Of a stretch of 64,000 nucleotides of DNA, positions 26,381-36,641 are shown piece by piece. The notes beneath the pieces were generated by a model. That model was given only the letters and a program-made list of their open reading frames with translations, searched no databases and had not been told where the DNA came from. Source of the DNA: Taklimakanibacter deserti (GTDB taxonomy: Bacteria; Pseudomonadota; Alphaproteobacteria; Rhizobiales; Aestuariivirgaceae); contig QORU01000016.1 in NCBI GenBank assembly GCA_003574785.1, forward strand, positions 1 to 64,000, given 5' to 3'. How positions within the stretch are numbered: the first letter of the stretch is position 1; every line of letters starts with the position of its first letter. A program made the translations under genes and the position numbers.

Positions 26381-26444
26381 GCGCGTCCCAGCGAAGTTTT
26401 CGCCGATGAGGTTTTGCGCCACAAATCAATAAGATATGTTGGCG

Positions 26445-27776
26445 CTACTTCCCGCGCTTGCTCATCTGCACATAATCGCGCTGCACGGCCCCGGTATAGA
26501 GCTGGCGCGGGCGGCCGATGCGCTGCGAGGGATCCTCGATCATCTCCTTCCATTGGGCGATCCAGCCCACCGTGCGCGCCACCGCGAACAGCACGGTGAA
26601 CATGCTCATCGGGAAGCCCAGGGCCCTGAGGATGATGCCCGAATAGAAATCGACATTGGGATAGAGCTTGCGCTCGATGAAGTAGCCGTCATTGAGAGCG
26701 ACCCGCTCGAGCTCGCGCGCCACATCGAGCAGGGGATCGTCCTTGATGCCGAGCTCGCCCAGGACCTCATGCGCCGTCTTCTGCATGATCTTGGCGCGCG
26801 GATCGTAGTTCTTGTAGACCCGATGGCCGAAGCCCATCAGCCGGATATGCGAATTCTTGTCCTTCACCTTGGTGATGAAGGAGGGGATATTGTTGGGATC
26901 GCCGATCTCTTCCAGCATCTTGAGGGCGGCCTCGTTGGCGCCGCCATGCGCCGGACCCCACAGGCAGGCAATGCCGGCCGCGATACAGGCGAAGGGGTTG
27001 GCGCCGGAGGAGCCCGCGAGCCTGACCGTCGAGGTCGAGGCATTCTGCTCATGATCGGCATGCAGGATGAAGATGCGGTCCATGGCGCGCGCCAGGATCG
27101 GATTGACCTTGTATTCCTCGCACGGCACCGCGAAGCACATGCGCAGGAAGTTCGCTGCATAGGACAGGTCGTTCTTGGGATAAACGAACGGCTGGCCGAT
27201 ATGGTACTTGTAGGCCATGGCGGCGATTGTCGGCAGCTTCGCGATCATGCGCCTCGACGCGATCTCGCGCTGCTTGGGATCGTTGATGTCGGTCGAGTCG
27301 TGATAGAAGGCCGACATCGCGCCGACCACGCCGACCATGACCGCCATCGGATGCGCGTCGCGCCTAAACCCTTGATAGAAGCGGGTCATCTGCTCATGGA
27401 TCATCGTATGCATGGTGATCGCATGCTCGAATTCACGCCGCTGGGCGGGCGTCGGCAGGTCGCCGTAATAGAGCAGGTAGCAGGTCTCCAGGAAATCGCC
27501 ATGCTCGGCCAGCTGATCGATCGGATAGCCGCGATAGAGCAGCACGCCTTCATCGCCGTCGATGAAGGTGATGTCGGATTCGCACGCCGCCGTCGAAGTG
27601 AAACCCGGATCGTAAGTGAAGATGCCGGCATCGCGATAGAGATGGCCGATATCCACGACATCGGGGCCGAGCGTGCCCTTCTTCACCGGCAGATCGTAAG
27701 ACTTGTTGTTGAGGGTGAGGGTGGCGGTCTCTTCCTGCGCCACTTCGGTGGGTTTCTTGGCGGCTGCGTTTGTCAT
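26445..27776 (-). CDS. gltA: Citrate synthase (type II)
   Basis: A 443-residue enzyme that condenses oxaloacetate and acetyl-CoA at the entry of the citric acid cycle. Diagnostic features: the N-terminal [40 protein letters not shown] (active-site His region), [15 protein letters not shown] and [15 protein letters not shown] with the catalytic His and Arg. Length fits the hexameric, NADH-sensitive Gram-negative type. It follows gltX on the same strand after 61 bases, and a promoter candidate lies in that gap, so it can be transcribed alone. Confidence 0.97.
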   Translation of the reverse strand: MTNAAAKKPTEVAQEETATLTLNNKSYDLPVKKGTLGPDVVDIGHLYRDAGIFTYDPGFTSTAACESDITFIDGDEGVLLYRGYPIDQLAEHGDFLETCYLLYYGDLPTPAQRREFEHAITMHTMIHEQMTRFYQGFRRDAHPMAVMVGVVGAMSAFYHDSTDINDPKQREIASRRMIAKLPTIAAMAYKYHIGQPFVYPKNDLSYAANFLRMCFAVPCEEYKVNPILARAMDRIFILHADHEQNASTSTVRLAGSSGANPFACIAAGIACLWGPAHGGANEAALKMLEEIGDPNNIPSFITKVKDKNSHIRLMGFGHRVYKNYDPRAKIMQKTAHEVLGELGIKDDPLLDVARELERVALNDGYFIERKLYPNVDFYSGIILRALGFPMSMFTVLFAVARTVGWIAQWKEMIEDPSQRIGRPRQLYTGAVQRDYVQMSKRGK

Positions 27777-27812
27777 GGTTGTGGTCCTGCCATTTTCCGC
27801 TGATTTCAGGCA

Positions 27813-27841
27813 AGTTTATTGCACTGCAGCATGACGGTCAA
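27813..27841 (-). promoter_or_regulatory. Candidate gltA promoter
   Basis: On the minus strand TTGACC (27836-27841) and TAAACT (27813-27818) are 17 bases apart. The -35 overlaps the gltX stop codon, so gltA has its own promoter in addition to any read-through. Confidence 0.55.
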
Positions 27842-29262
27842 CTTAACTTAAGGCCATCCTCAATACGGTTTAATGACTCTTCCCGGCCCAGCACATCGAG
27901 GACATCGAAGATACCAGGAGACGTGCTTGTGCCGGTGAGCACCGCGCGCAACGGTTGCGCCAACTTGCCGAGCTTGGTGCCGGTCGCCTCCGCATGACTT
28001 TTCACCGCCGCTTCAAGGCTTTGGGCGTTCCACTCTGCGCCGCTCAGAACCGGCAGAAGCGCTTGCAGCGCCGCGACGCCGCCATCGGCCATGATCTGCC
28101 TGGCCTTCTCATCGAGGACGAGCGGGCGCGACGCGAACAGGAAGTGCGAGCTCTTCATCAAATCGAGAAGAGTCTTCGCGCGCTCCTTGAGGCCAGGCAT
28201 GGCGCGCGTGAGCTTGGCGCGCATCGGCGCATCGATCCGCGCCAGGAGCTCAGGGCCACCCGCGACATGCGGCAGGAAGCCGAGGAAGGCCTGGACCAGC
28301 TCATGGTCGGGCGTCGAGCGCATATAATGGCCGTTCAGATTCTCGAGCTTGACGAAGTCGAAGCGCGACGGCGACTTGCCGAGGCCGTCGAAGCCGAACC
28401 ATGAGATCATCTCATCGGTCGAGAAGATCTCGTCATCGCCATGGCTCCAGCCGAGGCGCGCCAGGTAATTGCGCAGCGCTGCCGGCAGATAGCCCATGGC
28501 GCGATAGGCCTCGACGCCGAGGGCGCCGTGGCGTTTCGACAATTTGGCGCCGTCCGGCCCGTGGATCAGCGGCAGGTGCGCCATTTCCGGCACCGCCCAG
28601 CCCATTGCCCTGTAGATCTGGATCTGGCGGGCCGCGTTGGTCAGGTGATCGACCCCGCGGATGATATGGGTGACGCCCATGTCGTGATCATCGACGACGA
28701 CGGAGAGGTTGTAGGTCGGATTGCCGTCGGAGCGCAGGATGATGAGATCGTCGAGTTCCTTGTTCTGGAACACGACGCGGCCCATCACATGGTCGTTGAC
28801 GACGGTTTCGCCCTCCTGCGGCGCCCTGAAACGGATCGCGGGCTTCACGCCGGCAGGCGCCAAAGCGGGATCGCGGTCGCGCCAGGTGCCGTCGTAGCGC
28901 ACCGGGCGCTTCTCGGCCTCGGCCTTCTCCCGCATCTTCTGCAGTTCCTCGGGCGTGCAATAGCAGCGATAGGCGTGGCCTTTGGCGAGCAGGATCTCGG
29001 CCACCTCGCGGTGACGCGAGGCCCGGGCAAATTGCGACACCGCCTCGCCGTCCCAATCGAGGCCGAGCCAGGTCAGCCCGTCGAGAATGGCCTCGACGGC
29101 TTCCGGCGTCGAGCGTTCCCGGTCGGTATCTTCTATGCGCAACAGCATCTTGCCGCCTTGGGCCTTGGCATAGGCCCAGTTGAACAGAGCGGTCCGGCCG
29201 CCGCCAATATGCAGGAAGCCGGTGGGCGAGGGGGCAAAACGGGTAACGACGGACGATGACAT
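27838..29262 (-). CDS. gltX: Glutamyl-tRNA synthetase
   Basis: A 474-residue class I synthetase charging tRNA-Glu. The HIGH-type motif is HIGG in [20 protein letters not shown] and the KMSKS-type motif is KLSKRHG. The start at 29262 is chosen over 29280 because AAAGGCGG stands before it. Two gltX paralogues are common in alphaproteobacteria, and which tRNA this copy charges cannot be told by eye. It is upstream of gltA and divergent from comEC, as in many relatives. Confidence 0.95.
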   Translation of the reverse strand: MSSSVVTRFAPSPTGFLHIGGGRTALFNWAYAKAQGGKMLLRIEDTDRERSTPEAVEAILDGLTWLGLDWDGEAVSQFARASRHREVAEILLAKGHAYRCYCTPEELQKMREKAEAEKRPVRYDGTWRDRDPALAPAGVKPAIRFRAPQEGETVVNDHVMGRVVFQNKELDDLIILRSDGNPTYNLSVVVDDHDMGVTHIIRGVDHLTNAARQIQIYRAMGWAVPEMAHLPLIHGPDGAKLSKRHGALGVEAYRAMGYLPAALRNYLARLGWSHGDDEIFSTDEMISWFGFDGLGKSPSRFDFVKLENLNGHYMRSTPDHELVQAFLGFLPHVAGGPELLARIDAPMRAKLTRAMPGLKERAKTLLDLMKSSHFLFASRPLVLDEKARQIMADGGVAALQALLPVLSGAEWNAQSLEAAVKSHAEATGTKLGKLAQPLRAVLTGTSTSPGIFDVLDVLGREESLNRIEDGLKLS

Positions 29263-29342
29263 GGCCGCCTTTCTTGGCAATGATGGGTCAGGGATTGGGC
29301 CGGGCTTAGCACAAGGGGAAAGCCGGTCAAAGGGGCGGTGGC

Positions 29343-31517
29343 GTGGCGGACTGGGTTCAGGGCACGGTCGCTGAGGAGGGCACGGAACGAGCCCCGTGGC
29401 GCGACAAGGCGCGGGCCATCCTTGCCGCCCAACGCGGAAACTTCTTCCTCTGGTCGCCCGTCTGGCTGATGGCCGGCATTGCCATCTATTTCGCTCTGCC
29501 GCGCGAGCCGCCGCCCTTGGCTTTTGCGGTGATCGCAGCGATCCTGGCGCTCCTCGTCTTCAGCGCCCAGGCAAAACGCAGCGCCGCAGCCCGCATCCTT
29601 TTATTGGCGTTGATCGGCTTCTGCCTCATCAAGGCCAGGACCGAATGGGTGTCGGCGCCGATGCTGCGCGCGCCGACCGGGGAGGCGCTGCTCACCGGCG
29701 TCGTCGAGGATTTCGAGAGGCGCGGGGCCAAGCGCGCGGTGGCGATCCTGCGCATTGTCGAGCTCACCGGCAAGGGCGTGACCCGCATCCCCGCGCGAGC
29801 CCGGGTCACCATGACGGGTGCCACTCCCTTGCGGCCCGGGCAAATGATCACGGCCAAGGCGCAGCTTTTCCCGCTGCCCACCCCTGTGGTGCCGGGCGGC
29901 TATGACTATGGCCGCGGCCTGTGGTTCGACGGGATCGGGGCGACGGGCAGGCTCTATGGCGAAGTGGCCATGGCCGGAACGGATCCCTCATGGCGCTTGC
30001 GCTTCCGTGCCGGCCTCGAAGCCCTGCGCGAAACGATCGGCGAGCGCATCCGCGCGGTGCTGCCCAGCGGTCGCAGCGGTGTCGCCGAGGCGATGATCAC
30101 CGGTGAAAGGGGTACCATCCCGCGCGAAGTGAATGACAGCCTCCAGGCGTCGGGCCTCGCCCACATCCTCTCCATTTCGGGCCTTCACATGTCCCTGGTG
30201 GCCGGCTTTACCTTCTGGCTGGTGCGCGCCTTACTGGCCCTCTCACCGACGCTGGCGACCCTTTATCCGATCAAGAAATGGGCCGCCATCGCAGGCCTCG
30301 CGACGGGCTTCGTCTATATGATGATGGCGAGCGCATCGGTGGCTACGCAGCGCTCCTACATCATGCTGGCTGTGATGTTCATCGCCATTCTCGTCGACCG
30401 CCCAGGATTGTCGATGCGCAATCTCGCCATCGCCGCCCTGATCATCCTCATCATCTCTCCCGAAGCCGCTCTCACGGCCAGCCTGCAAATGTCCTTTCTC
30501 GCGGTCATGGGACTTCTTGCCTTTTACGAAGTCTGGAGCGGCTGGCTGGCGCGGGGAGAAGGCAACGACCAGGGCGTGATCCATCGCGCCGCGACGTTTA
30601 TCTGGCGGGCATTCTGCGCGGCGGCTTTCACGAGCCTCGCGGCGGGCGGTATGTCCTCGATCGCTGCGGCCTATCATTTCGGCCGCTTATCCCCTTATGG
30701 CCTGATCGCCAATCTTCTGGCTTTGCCGGCGATGTCGGTTGTCATGACAGCCGGCATGACATCGGTGCTCGTCATGCCTTTCGGGCTCGAGACCCTGCCT
30801 TTGCATGTGATGGATATGGGCCTCCTTTGGGTTCAGTCCGTATCAGATTGGGTCGTGAGCCTGCCCGGAGCGCAAGGCCGCATACCCGCTTTGCCGCTGG
30901 CCCCGGCCTTGCTGCTGACGCTCGCAGGTGTCGTGCTGTGCCTGGCCAAAGGGTTCGTGCGCTTGGTCGCTCTTCCGATCGCCGGCATCGCGCTCTTCGC
31001 TGCGACCTTCGTCCACGGACCCGATATCTATGTCGACCCGGAAGCCAAGAATGTCGCGGTCCGCAACGACAGCGGCGATCTCGTCCCGGCGCAGCCGCGC
31101 CGCGGCCGCTTTGCGGTCAGCCAATGGCTGCGGGTCGATGGCGACGGCGCAACGCCAACACAAGCGGCACATCGGACAGGCTGGATCTGTGAAGGATCTG
31201 TCTGCCGCGCCGCGGTCAGGGGCCAGCGCCTTCTCTATCTCTCCGAAGAGAAGCTCGTCATGACCATACCTTGCGGCGAAGCGGACATCCTCATCGCCGC
31301 TTTTCCCTTGCGCGGGCGCTGCCGTTCGGTGCCGCTGCGCATAGACCGCTTCTCGGTGTGGCGCATGGGCGCCCATGCCCTCTATGTCGATGGCGGTGCT
31401 GTCCGGGTTGAGACCGCGCGCGGCCTGCAGGGCTTGAGGCCATGGACCATCACTCCTGAGCCGCGTCGCAAGGACACATCGCGTGGCAAGGGCCAAGGTG
31501 CTCAGCTGCGGCCATGA
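29343..31517 (+). CDS. comEC: ComEC/Rec2-family DNA-uptake channel protein
   Basis: A 724-residue polytopic inner-membrane protein of the competence channel. The N-terminal DUF4131-like part (about 30-200) and the Competence domain (about 240-540, with [20 protein letters not shown]) are present. The C-terminal part lacks the HxHxDH motif of the metallo-beta-lactamase domain found in Bacillus ComEC, as is usual in alphaproteobacteria. The GTG at 29343 is the likely start. It overlaps the next gene (ATGA), so the two are translationally coupled. It would import single-stranded DNA if a competence pilus exists elsewhere. Confidence 0.9.
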   Translation: MADWVQGTVAEEGTERAPWRDKARAILAAQRGNFFLWSPVWLMAGIAIYFALPREPPPLAFAVIAAILALLVFSAQAKRSAAARILLLALIGFCLIKARTEWVSAPMLRAPTGEALLTGVVEDFERRGAKRAVAILRIVELTGKGVTRIPARARVTMTGATPLRPGQMITAKAQLFPLPTPVVPGGYDYGRGLWFDGIGATGRLYGEVAMAGTDPSWRLRFRAGLEALRETIGERIRAVLPSGRSGVAEAMITGERGTIPREVNDSLQASGLAHILSISGLHMSLVAGFTFWLVRALLALSPTLATLYPIKKWAAIAGLATGFVYMMMASASVATQRSYIMLAVMFIAILVDRPGLSMRNLAIAALIILIISPEAALTASLQMSFLAVMGLLAFYEVWSGWLARGEGNDQGVIHRAATFIWRAFCAAAFTSLAAGGMSSIAAAYHFGRLSPYGLIANLLALPAMSVVMTAGMTSVLVMPFGLETLPLHVMDMGLLWVQSVSDWVVSLPGAQGRIPALPLAPALLLTLAGVVLCLAKGFVRLVALPIAGIALFAATFVHGPDIYVDPEAKNVAVRNDSGDLVPAQPRRGRFAVSQWLRVDGDGATPTQAAHRTGWICEGSVCRAAVRGQRLLYLSEEKLVMTIPCGEADILIAAFPLRGRCRSVPLRIDRFSVWRMGAHALYVDGGAVRVETARGLQGLRPWTITPEPRRKDTSRGKGQGAQLRP

Positions 31518-31816
31518 TGCAGGAACCGTCTTCAAAAGCCACTGCCGCGCTCCGCGATCTGCGCCGGCAGATAGATGTTCTCGACAGCGAGCTCGTGACA
31601 CTCCTCGCGAAACGCCAGCGTTGCGTCGAGCAGGTCATCGAGATCAAGCGCGCCGAAAAGCTGCCGGCCCGCATACCGGAGCGGATCGAAGAGGTCTTGG
31701 CGCGCGTGCGCGAATTGGCTGAGGCGGAGAAGCTCGAGCCCGATCTTGCCGTCGCCTTGTGGCGCGAGATGATCGAGCAGTTCATTGCCTATGAGGAACG
31801 CGCGCTCGATCGTTAA
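31514..31816 (+). CDS. Chorismate mutase (AroQ type)
   Basis: A 100-residue all-helical protein of the AroQ alpha class that rearranges chorismate to prephenate. The family pattern LRRQIDVLDSELVTLLAKR, with the catalytic Arg and Asp, is followed by VIEIKRAEKLPARIPERIEEV and a C-terminal IEQFIAYEE helix. It lacks a signal peptide. The start overlaps the comEC stop by four bases, an odd pairing with no obvious shared pathway, so the coupling is probably incidental. Confidence 0.88.
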   Translation: MMQEPSSKATAALRDLRRQIDVLDSELVTLLAKRQRCVEQVIEIKRAEKLPARIPERIEEVLARVRELAEAEKLEPDLAVALWREMIEQFIAYEERALDR

Positions 31817-31941
31817 GCATGGCGCGGGCAGGTGATGGTTGCATTCCTGCTCCTCCCTCGCGTAAATCTATTCTGATCGCGGGCCGGTGTTGGTTCGCGT
31901 CGCGCCTTCAACTCAGTGTCGTTTCGGGAGCGACGATCGCC

Positions 31942-33093
31942 ATGGCCAAAAAACTGTACCAGAGGCTTACCACTGTGTTTGGGCTTGCCGCGGCTTTGAG
32001 TGCCTTCGCATCGATTTCGCACGCGGAGGACAAGCTGCTGAAAGAAGCCGTCGAGTTCAACGGAGTGTTCATCTACCTCAACGCCAAGGTGCCGGGGCTG
32101 ATCTTCGGCGCGGTGCGGAACGGGGAGACGGCATTCGCCGGCTTCGGGGAGACGGCGAAGGGCAGCGGCAAGGAGCCGGATGCCGACTCCATTTTCCGCA
32201 TCGGGTCGATCAGCAAGGCGTTCTGCGGCAGCGTGCTCACGTCCCTGGTCATCGACGGCAAGGTCGAACTCACCGATCGCCTCCAGGACCGGATGGTCGG
32301 TGCCAGCGTGCCGGAGAAGGACGGTCACGCTCTTCGTCTCCTCGATCTTGTTACGCAAACATCGGGCCTGCCGCGCGAGGTGCCGCGTCCCGACGCGCCG
32401 CCGGACGATCCGTTCTCGACCAATACAAGGAAAGCGGCGCTCGCCGACCTAAAGAAAGACCCGTTTCTCTTCCCCCCGGGCACGGCCGCGCTCTATTCCA
32501 ACTACGGGTTCGACCTTCTCGGCTACGCACTCGCCGACATCTCGGGCAAGCCATATGCAGACGTCCTCAGGGAGCGGGTGCTCGACCCGCTCGGCATGAA
32601 GGACACCAGCCTCAATCCGCCGGACGAGGCCAAGCCCCGCATCATGCAAGGTCATAATTTCGACGGCAGCCCCATGCCGACGGTGCCATCGCCGGCGAGT
32701 ATCGGATGCTCCGGCGGCCTCTACACGACCGCCAACGACATGCTCCGTTGGATGCGCTGGCACCTCGACCGTTCGCCCTCGGCCGATAGCGAGGAACGGC
32801 TCGTCAACCACGGGGCTTATGTTTACCGCGACGGGCTCACCTCCGTGCTCGGCCTGGACGATGGCGGCCCGATGGGTGCGATGGGCCTCGGCTGGGTCAT
32901 CACCTTTCCGGACGGCGACCGGCCGCTGATCCTCGAGAAGAGCGGCGGGCTTCAAGGTTTCTTCGCCTATGTCGCGCTTGCGCCCACGCGTGGGGTCGGC
33001 GCGTTCTTCGTCATGAACGAGTTCTCGACGGGCGGCTTCACCGCGGCGGTAGAGGCGACGAACGAGTTCGTCACCTCGCTCGCCCCGAGGTGA
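31942..33093 (+). CDS. Secreted serine hydrolase (beta-lactamase/transpeptidase fold)
   Basis: A 383-residue exported protein of the beta-lactamase-related family (class C beta-lactamase/DD-peptidase/esterase). A signal peptide (MAKKLYQRLTTVFGLAAAL, cleaved near SHA-ED) is visible from the ATG at 31942; an in-frame upstream start gives an unlikely extension. The SxxK motif is SISK in FRIGSISKAF near residue 90 and the YxN motif is YSN in ALYSNYGF. No clear KTG motif is seen; the corresponding strand reads EKSGGLQG, which is common in esterase-like members. Substrate unknown. Confidence 0.85.
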   Translation: MAKKLYQRLTTVFGLAAALSAFASISHAEDKLLKEAVEFNGVFIYLNAKVPGLIFGAVRNGETAFAGFGETAKGSGKEPDADSIFRIGSISKAFCGSVLTSLVIDGKVELTDRLQDRMVGASVPEKDGHALRLLDLVTQTSGLPREVPRPDAPPDDPFSTNTRKAALADLKKDPFLFPPGTAALYSNYGFDLLGYALADISGKPYADVLRERVLDPLGMKDTSLNPPDEAKPRIMQGHNFDGSPMPTVPSPASIGCSGGLYTTANDMLRWMRWHLDRSPSADSEERLVNHGAYVYRDGLTSVLGLDDGGPMGAMGLGWVITFPDGDRPLILEKSGGLQGFFAYVALAPTRGVGAFFVMNEFSTGGFTAAVEATNEFVTSLAPR

Positions 33094-33137
33094 GATGGAT
33101 CATCTCGTCCGCTTCGCCAGCTAACTAGGGCTCGTTA

Positions 33138-35465
33138 CTATTGAGTGATATCGGGTGCGCCATAACAGGTAATGCTGGGAAGATCGTCGACGAACAATTC
33201 CACTTCGACGAGGCAGGAATTGGCACTGCAACCCTGAGCCAAATTGGACGTGCCGCGATCCTGAGTCAGCAGATTCGGGTTTCCATGCTTGTCCAAACTG
33301 CCCGGTGAACCTGGCACCAGTGGATCGTACCAGGCGCCGGTCGAAAGCTGCACAACACCTGGCATCACTTCCGTCGACAGGCGGGCGCCAGCCAGGCAAG
33401 CACCACGATCGTTGAACACCCGGACGACCGCTCCGTCGGAGATGCCGCGCAATGCTGCATCCGAAGGATGTATGCGTATCGGCTCGCGGCCCTGTATCTT
33501 GGATTCGCGCGAATTGATCCCGTGATCGAGCTGGCTATGAAGCTTCGTTTTGGGCTGATTCGAAAGAAGATGTAGGGTGCGCTTCGCCGTGGGCGCTCCC
33601 AGCCACTCTTTCGGCTGCAACCAAACAGGGTGTCCAGGACAGTTCTTGTAGCCGAAACTTGCAATCCGCTCTGAATAGATCTCGATGAGCCCTGAAGGCG
33701 TGGACAACGGATTGACCGCGGGGTCGGACCTGAATGCCTCAAGTAGTGGAGGCGAGCTCGCTTCTTCAGGAAGCAATAAGATGCCGTTCAGCCAAAATTC
33801 GTCGAAATCAGGCAGCGTCAAGTCGTATCGGGCATTTTCACGTTGTATCGAGTCATATAGGTGACGCAGCCAACCCTCCTCGCTGCGGTTCTCCGTGAAG
33901 CGGCTCTCGAGGTTCAATTCGCGCGCCAGGCTTGCGAAAATCCGATGGTCGTCACGGACCTCGCCGGGAGGCTCAACCAACTTATGGGAGGCGATCAGTG
34001 CCCGATCTCGCGGGGAGCAAGTGAGATCATTCCGCTCAGCCTGGAGTGTTACGGGTAACACGATGTCGCTATGGCGGGCTAGACCATTCCAGAACATCTC
34101 GTGCGCGATGACAGTCTCAGGGTGCTGCCATGCTTTTAGCAACCGATTGAGATCCTGGTTATGATGAAACGGATTGCCGCCAGCCCAATAAATCAGACGA
34201 ATATCAGGATAGGTCAGTTCCTGACCGTTGTAGTCGCATACGCCGCCCGGGGAAAGCAGCATATCCGCCAGGCGCGCAACCGGGATGAATGTTTCTACCG
34301 GGTTATGCCCCTGTGGCAAAGATGGCCACTTGAAGCTCTGCGCAGCGTTCCCGACGCTGTCAACTGAACCGTACCCAAACCCGAAACCGCCTCCCGGCAA
34401 ACCGATTTGTCCGAGCATCGCGGCCAGCGTGATTAGCATCCAGTAGGGCTGTTCGCCATGTTCGGCCCGTTGGAGCGACCACGACATCGTCAAGAGCGTC
34501 CGGCGACTACTCATGCGCCGGGCTATATCCCGAATAGCAGCCGCCGGAACTGCGCAGATTGGCGAAGCCCATTCTGGCGTCTTGGCCGGTTGGTTGCCCT
34601 CACCCATCACGTAAGCGCGGAAGGCCGGAAAGCCAACGGTGTAGCGTTCCAGAAACGTCACGTCGTGTCTATCCTCGGCGATCAGGACGTGGGCTATTGC
34701 CAGCATGAGGGCAACATCGGTCGTCGGCCTGATCGGCAACCAAGCTACGTTGCTCGCCGGATCCGTATCGTCGCGGATAGGACTTACAGACAGGACGTCG
34801 ATCCCCGACTGCCGCAGACGCTCTACATTCTCAGTGAGGCCGTGTCGACGAAGCCCTCCAGCATTGATTTGTGCGTTCTTGCTCGAGAGACCGCCGAACG
34901 CGATGATGAGCTCGGAATGCTTGGCTATGGTCTGCCACGTCGTCAGTTCCGTGAACAAACCACGATGGTCTCCTATCACGTGAGGAAGAACGACTTCCGC
35001 CGCGCCAAAACTGTAACTGTTCACGGAGCGGGTATAGCCGCCTATGATATTGAGAAAGCGATGGACCTGACTTTGGGCATGGTGAAACCGGCCCGCACTC
35101 GCCCACCCGTATGAGCCTCCGAAGATCGCAGAGTTCCCGTGGGCGAAGCGTACCCGATCGAGCTCCTTGGCGACCAAGGCAATTGCTTCCGGCCAACCGA
35201 CCGCGACGAACGGGTCACGGCCACGAAGCTCACCACCAGCCTTGTGTCCTTTCTCGAGAAAGGATGATCTGACCATCGGTCGCAAAATTCGGGCCGGACT
35301 GTGCATCGTATCGATAATTGAACGTGCGATTGGGGACGGCGCCGGATCACCTTCGAATGGACCCAGCCCCACCAACTCGCTACCCTCAAATTCCGCGACA
35401 TATGCGCCCCAGTGCGTCGACAGGATCCTTCGTTTTGGTAAGGGAAACAAACTCGCCTCCAGCAA
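33138..35465 (-). CDS. Molybdopterin oxidoreductase, biotin-sulfoxide-reductase/DMSO-reductase type
   Basis: A 775-residue protein of the DMSO reductase family, type III (BisC/TorA/DorA). It opens with STHWGAYVAEFEG and holds the serine-ligand segment GGSYGWASAGRFHHAQSQ (from residue 116), FGGLSSKNAQINAGG and a SLQRAEHGEQPYWM segment. There is no Cys cluster at the N-terminus, as expected for a type without an iron-sulfur centre, and no Tat signal, so it is more likely cytoplasmic BisC than periplasmic TorA or DorA. Its base composition is visibly lower in GC than neighbours, which suggests transfer. It needs bis-MGD cofactor from genes elsewhere. Its substrate is not certain: biotin, methionine or other sulfoxides. 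Confidence 0.85.
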   Translation of the reverse strand: MLEASLFPLPKRRILSTHWGAYVAEFEGSELVGLGPFEGDPAPSPIARSIIDTMHSPARILRPMVRSSFLEKGHKAGGELRGRDPFVAVGWPEAIALVAKELDRVRFAHGNSAIFGGSYGWASAGRFHHAQSQVHRFLNIIGGYTRSVNSYSFGAAEVVLPHVIGDHRGLFTELTTWQTIAKHSELIIAFGGLSSKNAQINAGGLRRHGLTENVERLRQSGIDVLSVSPIRDDTDPASNVAWLPIRPTTDVALMLAIAHVLIAEDRHDVTFLERYTVGFPAFRAYVMGEGNQPAKTPEWASPICAVPAAAIRDIARRMSSRRTLLTMSWSLQRAEHGEQPYWMLITLAAMLGQIGLPGGGFGFGYGSVDSVGNAAQSFKWPSLPQGHNPVETFIPVARLADMLLSPGGVCDYNGQELTYPDIRLIYWAGGNPFHHNQDLNRLLKAWQHPETVIAHEMFWNGLARHSDIVLPVTLQAERNDLTCSPRDRALIASHKLVEPPGEVRDDHRIFASLARELNLESRFTENRSEEGWLRHLYDSIQRENARYDLTLPDFDEFWLNGILLLPEEASSPPLLEAFRSDPAVNPLSTPSGLIEIYSERIASFGYKNCPGHPVWLQPKEWLGAPTAKRTLHLLSNQPKTKLHSQLDHGINSRESKIQGREPIRIHPSDAALRGISDGAVVRVFNDRGACLAGARLSTEVMPGVVQLSTGAWYDPLVPGSPGSLDKHGNPNLLTQDRGTSNLAQGCSANSCLVEVELFVDDLPSITCYGAPDITQ

Positions 35466-35558
35466 GCCTCAAACTTTGATTGCCAGTCAGGGCTGATATG
35501 TTAGACCGCCATCTTATCGACAAACTGGCAGCTACGCGCTTGTGAGTCCACGCCCTAA

Positions 35559-36641
35559 CTAGCCGCAGATCTTCTTCAGGCTGGCCCAGTCCGCATCCGT
35601 AAGCACGGGTCGCGCCGCCGTGCCTTGGGGCAAGGGCTTGATGGCATCGATGCGCTCTCGGGTTACAGGATGCGTCGACATCATGTCGCTCACCGTGCCG
35701 AAGATGCCGCCGGATGAGCCCCGGTCGCCTTCGAGCTTCATCATCCGTTCGAAGAACCGCTTCAGCCCGAGGGGATCGATGGCTACCTTTTTCAGCTGGT
35801 CCAGCGCGAAACTGTCGGCCTCGCGCTCGGCATCACGCGAGTAGCGCAGGATCGCCAGGAGACCGGCCAGCCCGCCGATATCGCCACCACCGCCGGAGGC
35901 GACCTTGAGCAGGAGCTCGATGCCCAGGGCCCGCACCATCTGGGCCTCGGCATGGCGGTGATAGACATGGCCCATCTCATGGGCAAGGACACCCGCCACC
36001 TCTTCCGGCGCCTCGGCGGTCTCGATCAGCTTCCGGGTGAGGACGATGCGGTCGCCCGGCAGCGCGAAGGCGTTCACAATGTCGATATCATAGACTTTGA
36101 GCTCGAAAAGGGGCGCTTCGGGATCGCCTTGGGCGACCCTGCTGGCCAGGTCCGCCAAGGCCATGTTGCTCGTGCTCGTGGCGCAAAGCTTGGCGCCGCC
36201 CGCCAGTGTCGCCTCGACCTGGTCGCCCAGCGTGTGGCGCCAGCTCTCGGGCAGGACGAAGGCGAGCGTTTGCGGCGCATAGGACAGGGTCAGATAAAGG
36301 ATGCCCGCCGTGAGAAGGGCGCAAGTCCCGATGATCGCCACCCAACGGCCGGTCTTCCTGACATTGAGTCCGCCGGCAAGATGCGGTGCTCGCCCGACCA
36401 GCTCACGCACGAAGGCTTGGTCGGTGATGACGAGGCGAGCGCCAGGGGCACCGTCATGGCCGAGCCGCGCGGGGCGGCCCGCTTCGATGGGGGATATGGC
36501 GACAAGGCCTGAAAGCGACCAGACGCGCCGTGACACTTCGATGCCCTCGATCGCCAGCCCCTCCGGCGCGAGCTCGGCCGAGACGGCATGATCGCGGGCG
36601 ATTTCGCCGTCGAAGAAGCGGGCATCGACACGCATGCTCAA
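35559..36641 (-). CDS. M48-family zinc metallopeptidase, membrane-anchored
   Basis: A 360-residue protein. The N-terminal part (about 1-95) has two short domains as in the DUF7092-type region of such proteases, a membrane segment lies at about 99-120, and the M48 catalytic domain (about 150-350) holds HEMGH at residues 221-225 with a following HRH and a second Glu in ERE downstream. The family includes Loi/BepA-like proteases of the envelope. It begins four bases inside the 3' end of the DUF898 gene, so they are co-translated. A protein quality-control role in the envelope is inference. Confidence 0.88.
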   Translation of the reverse strand: MSMRVDARFFDGEIARDHAVSAELAPEGLAIEGIEVSRRVWSLSGLVAISPIEAGRPARLGHDGAPGARLVITDQAFVRELVGRAPHLAGGLNVRKTGRWVAIIGTCALLTAGILYLTLSYAPQTLAFVLPESWRHTLGDQVEATLAGGAKLCATSTSNMALADLASRVAQGDPEAPLFELKVYDIDIVNAFALPGDRIVLTRKLIETAEAPEEVAGVLAHEMGHVYHRHAEAQMVRALGIELLLKVASGGGGDIGGLAGLLAILRYSRDAEREADSFALDQLKKVAIDPLGLKRFFERMMKLEGDRGSSGGIFGTVSDMMSTHPVTRERIDAIKPLPQGTAARPVLTDADWASLKKICG

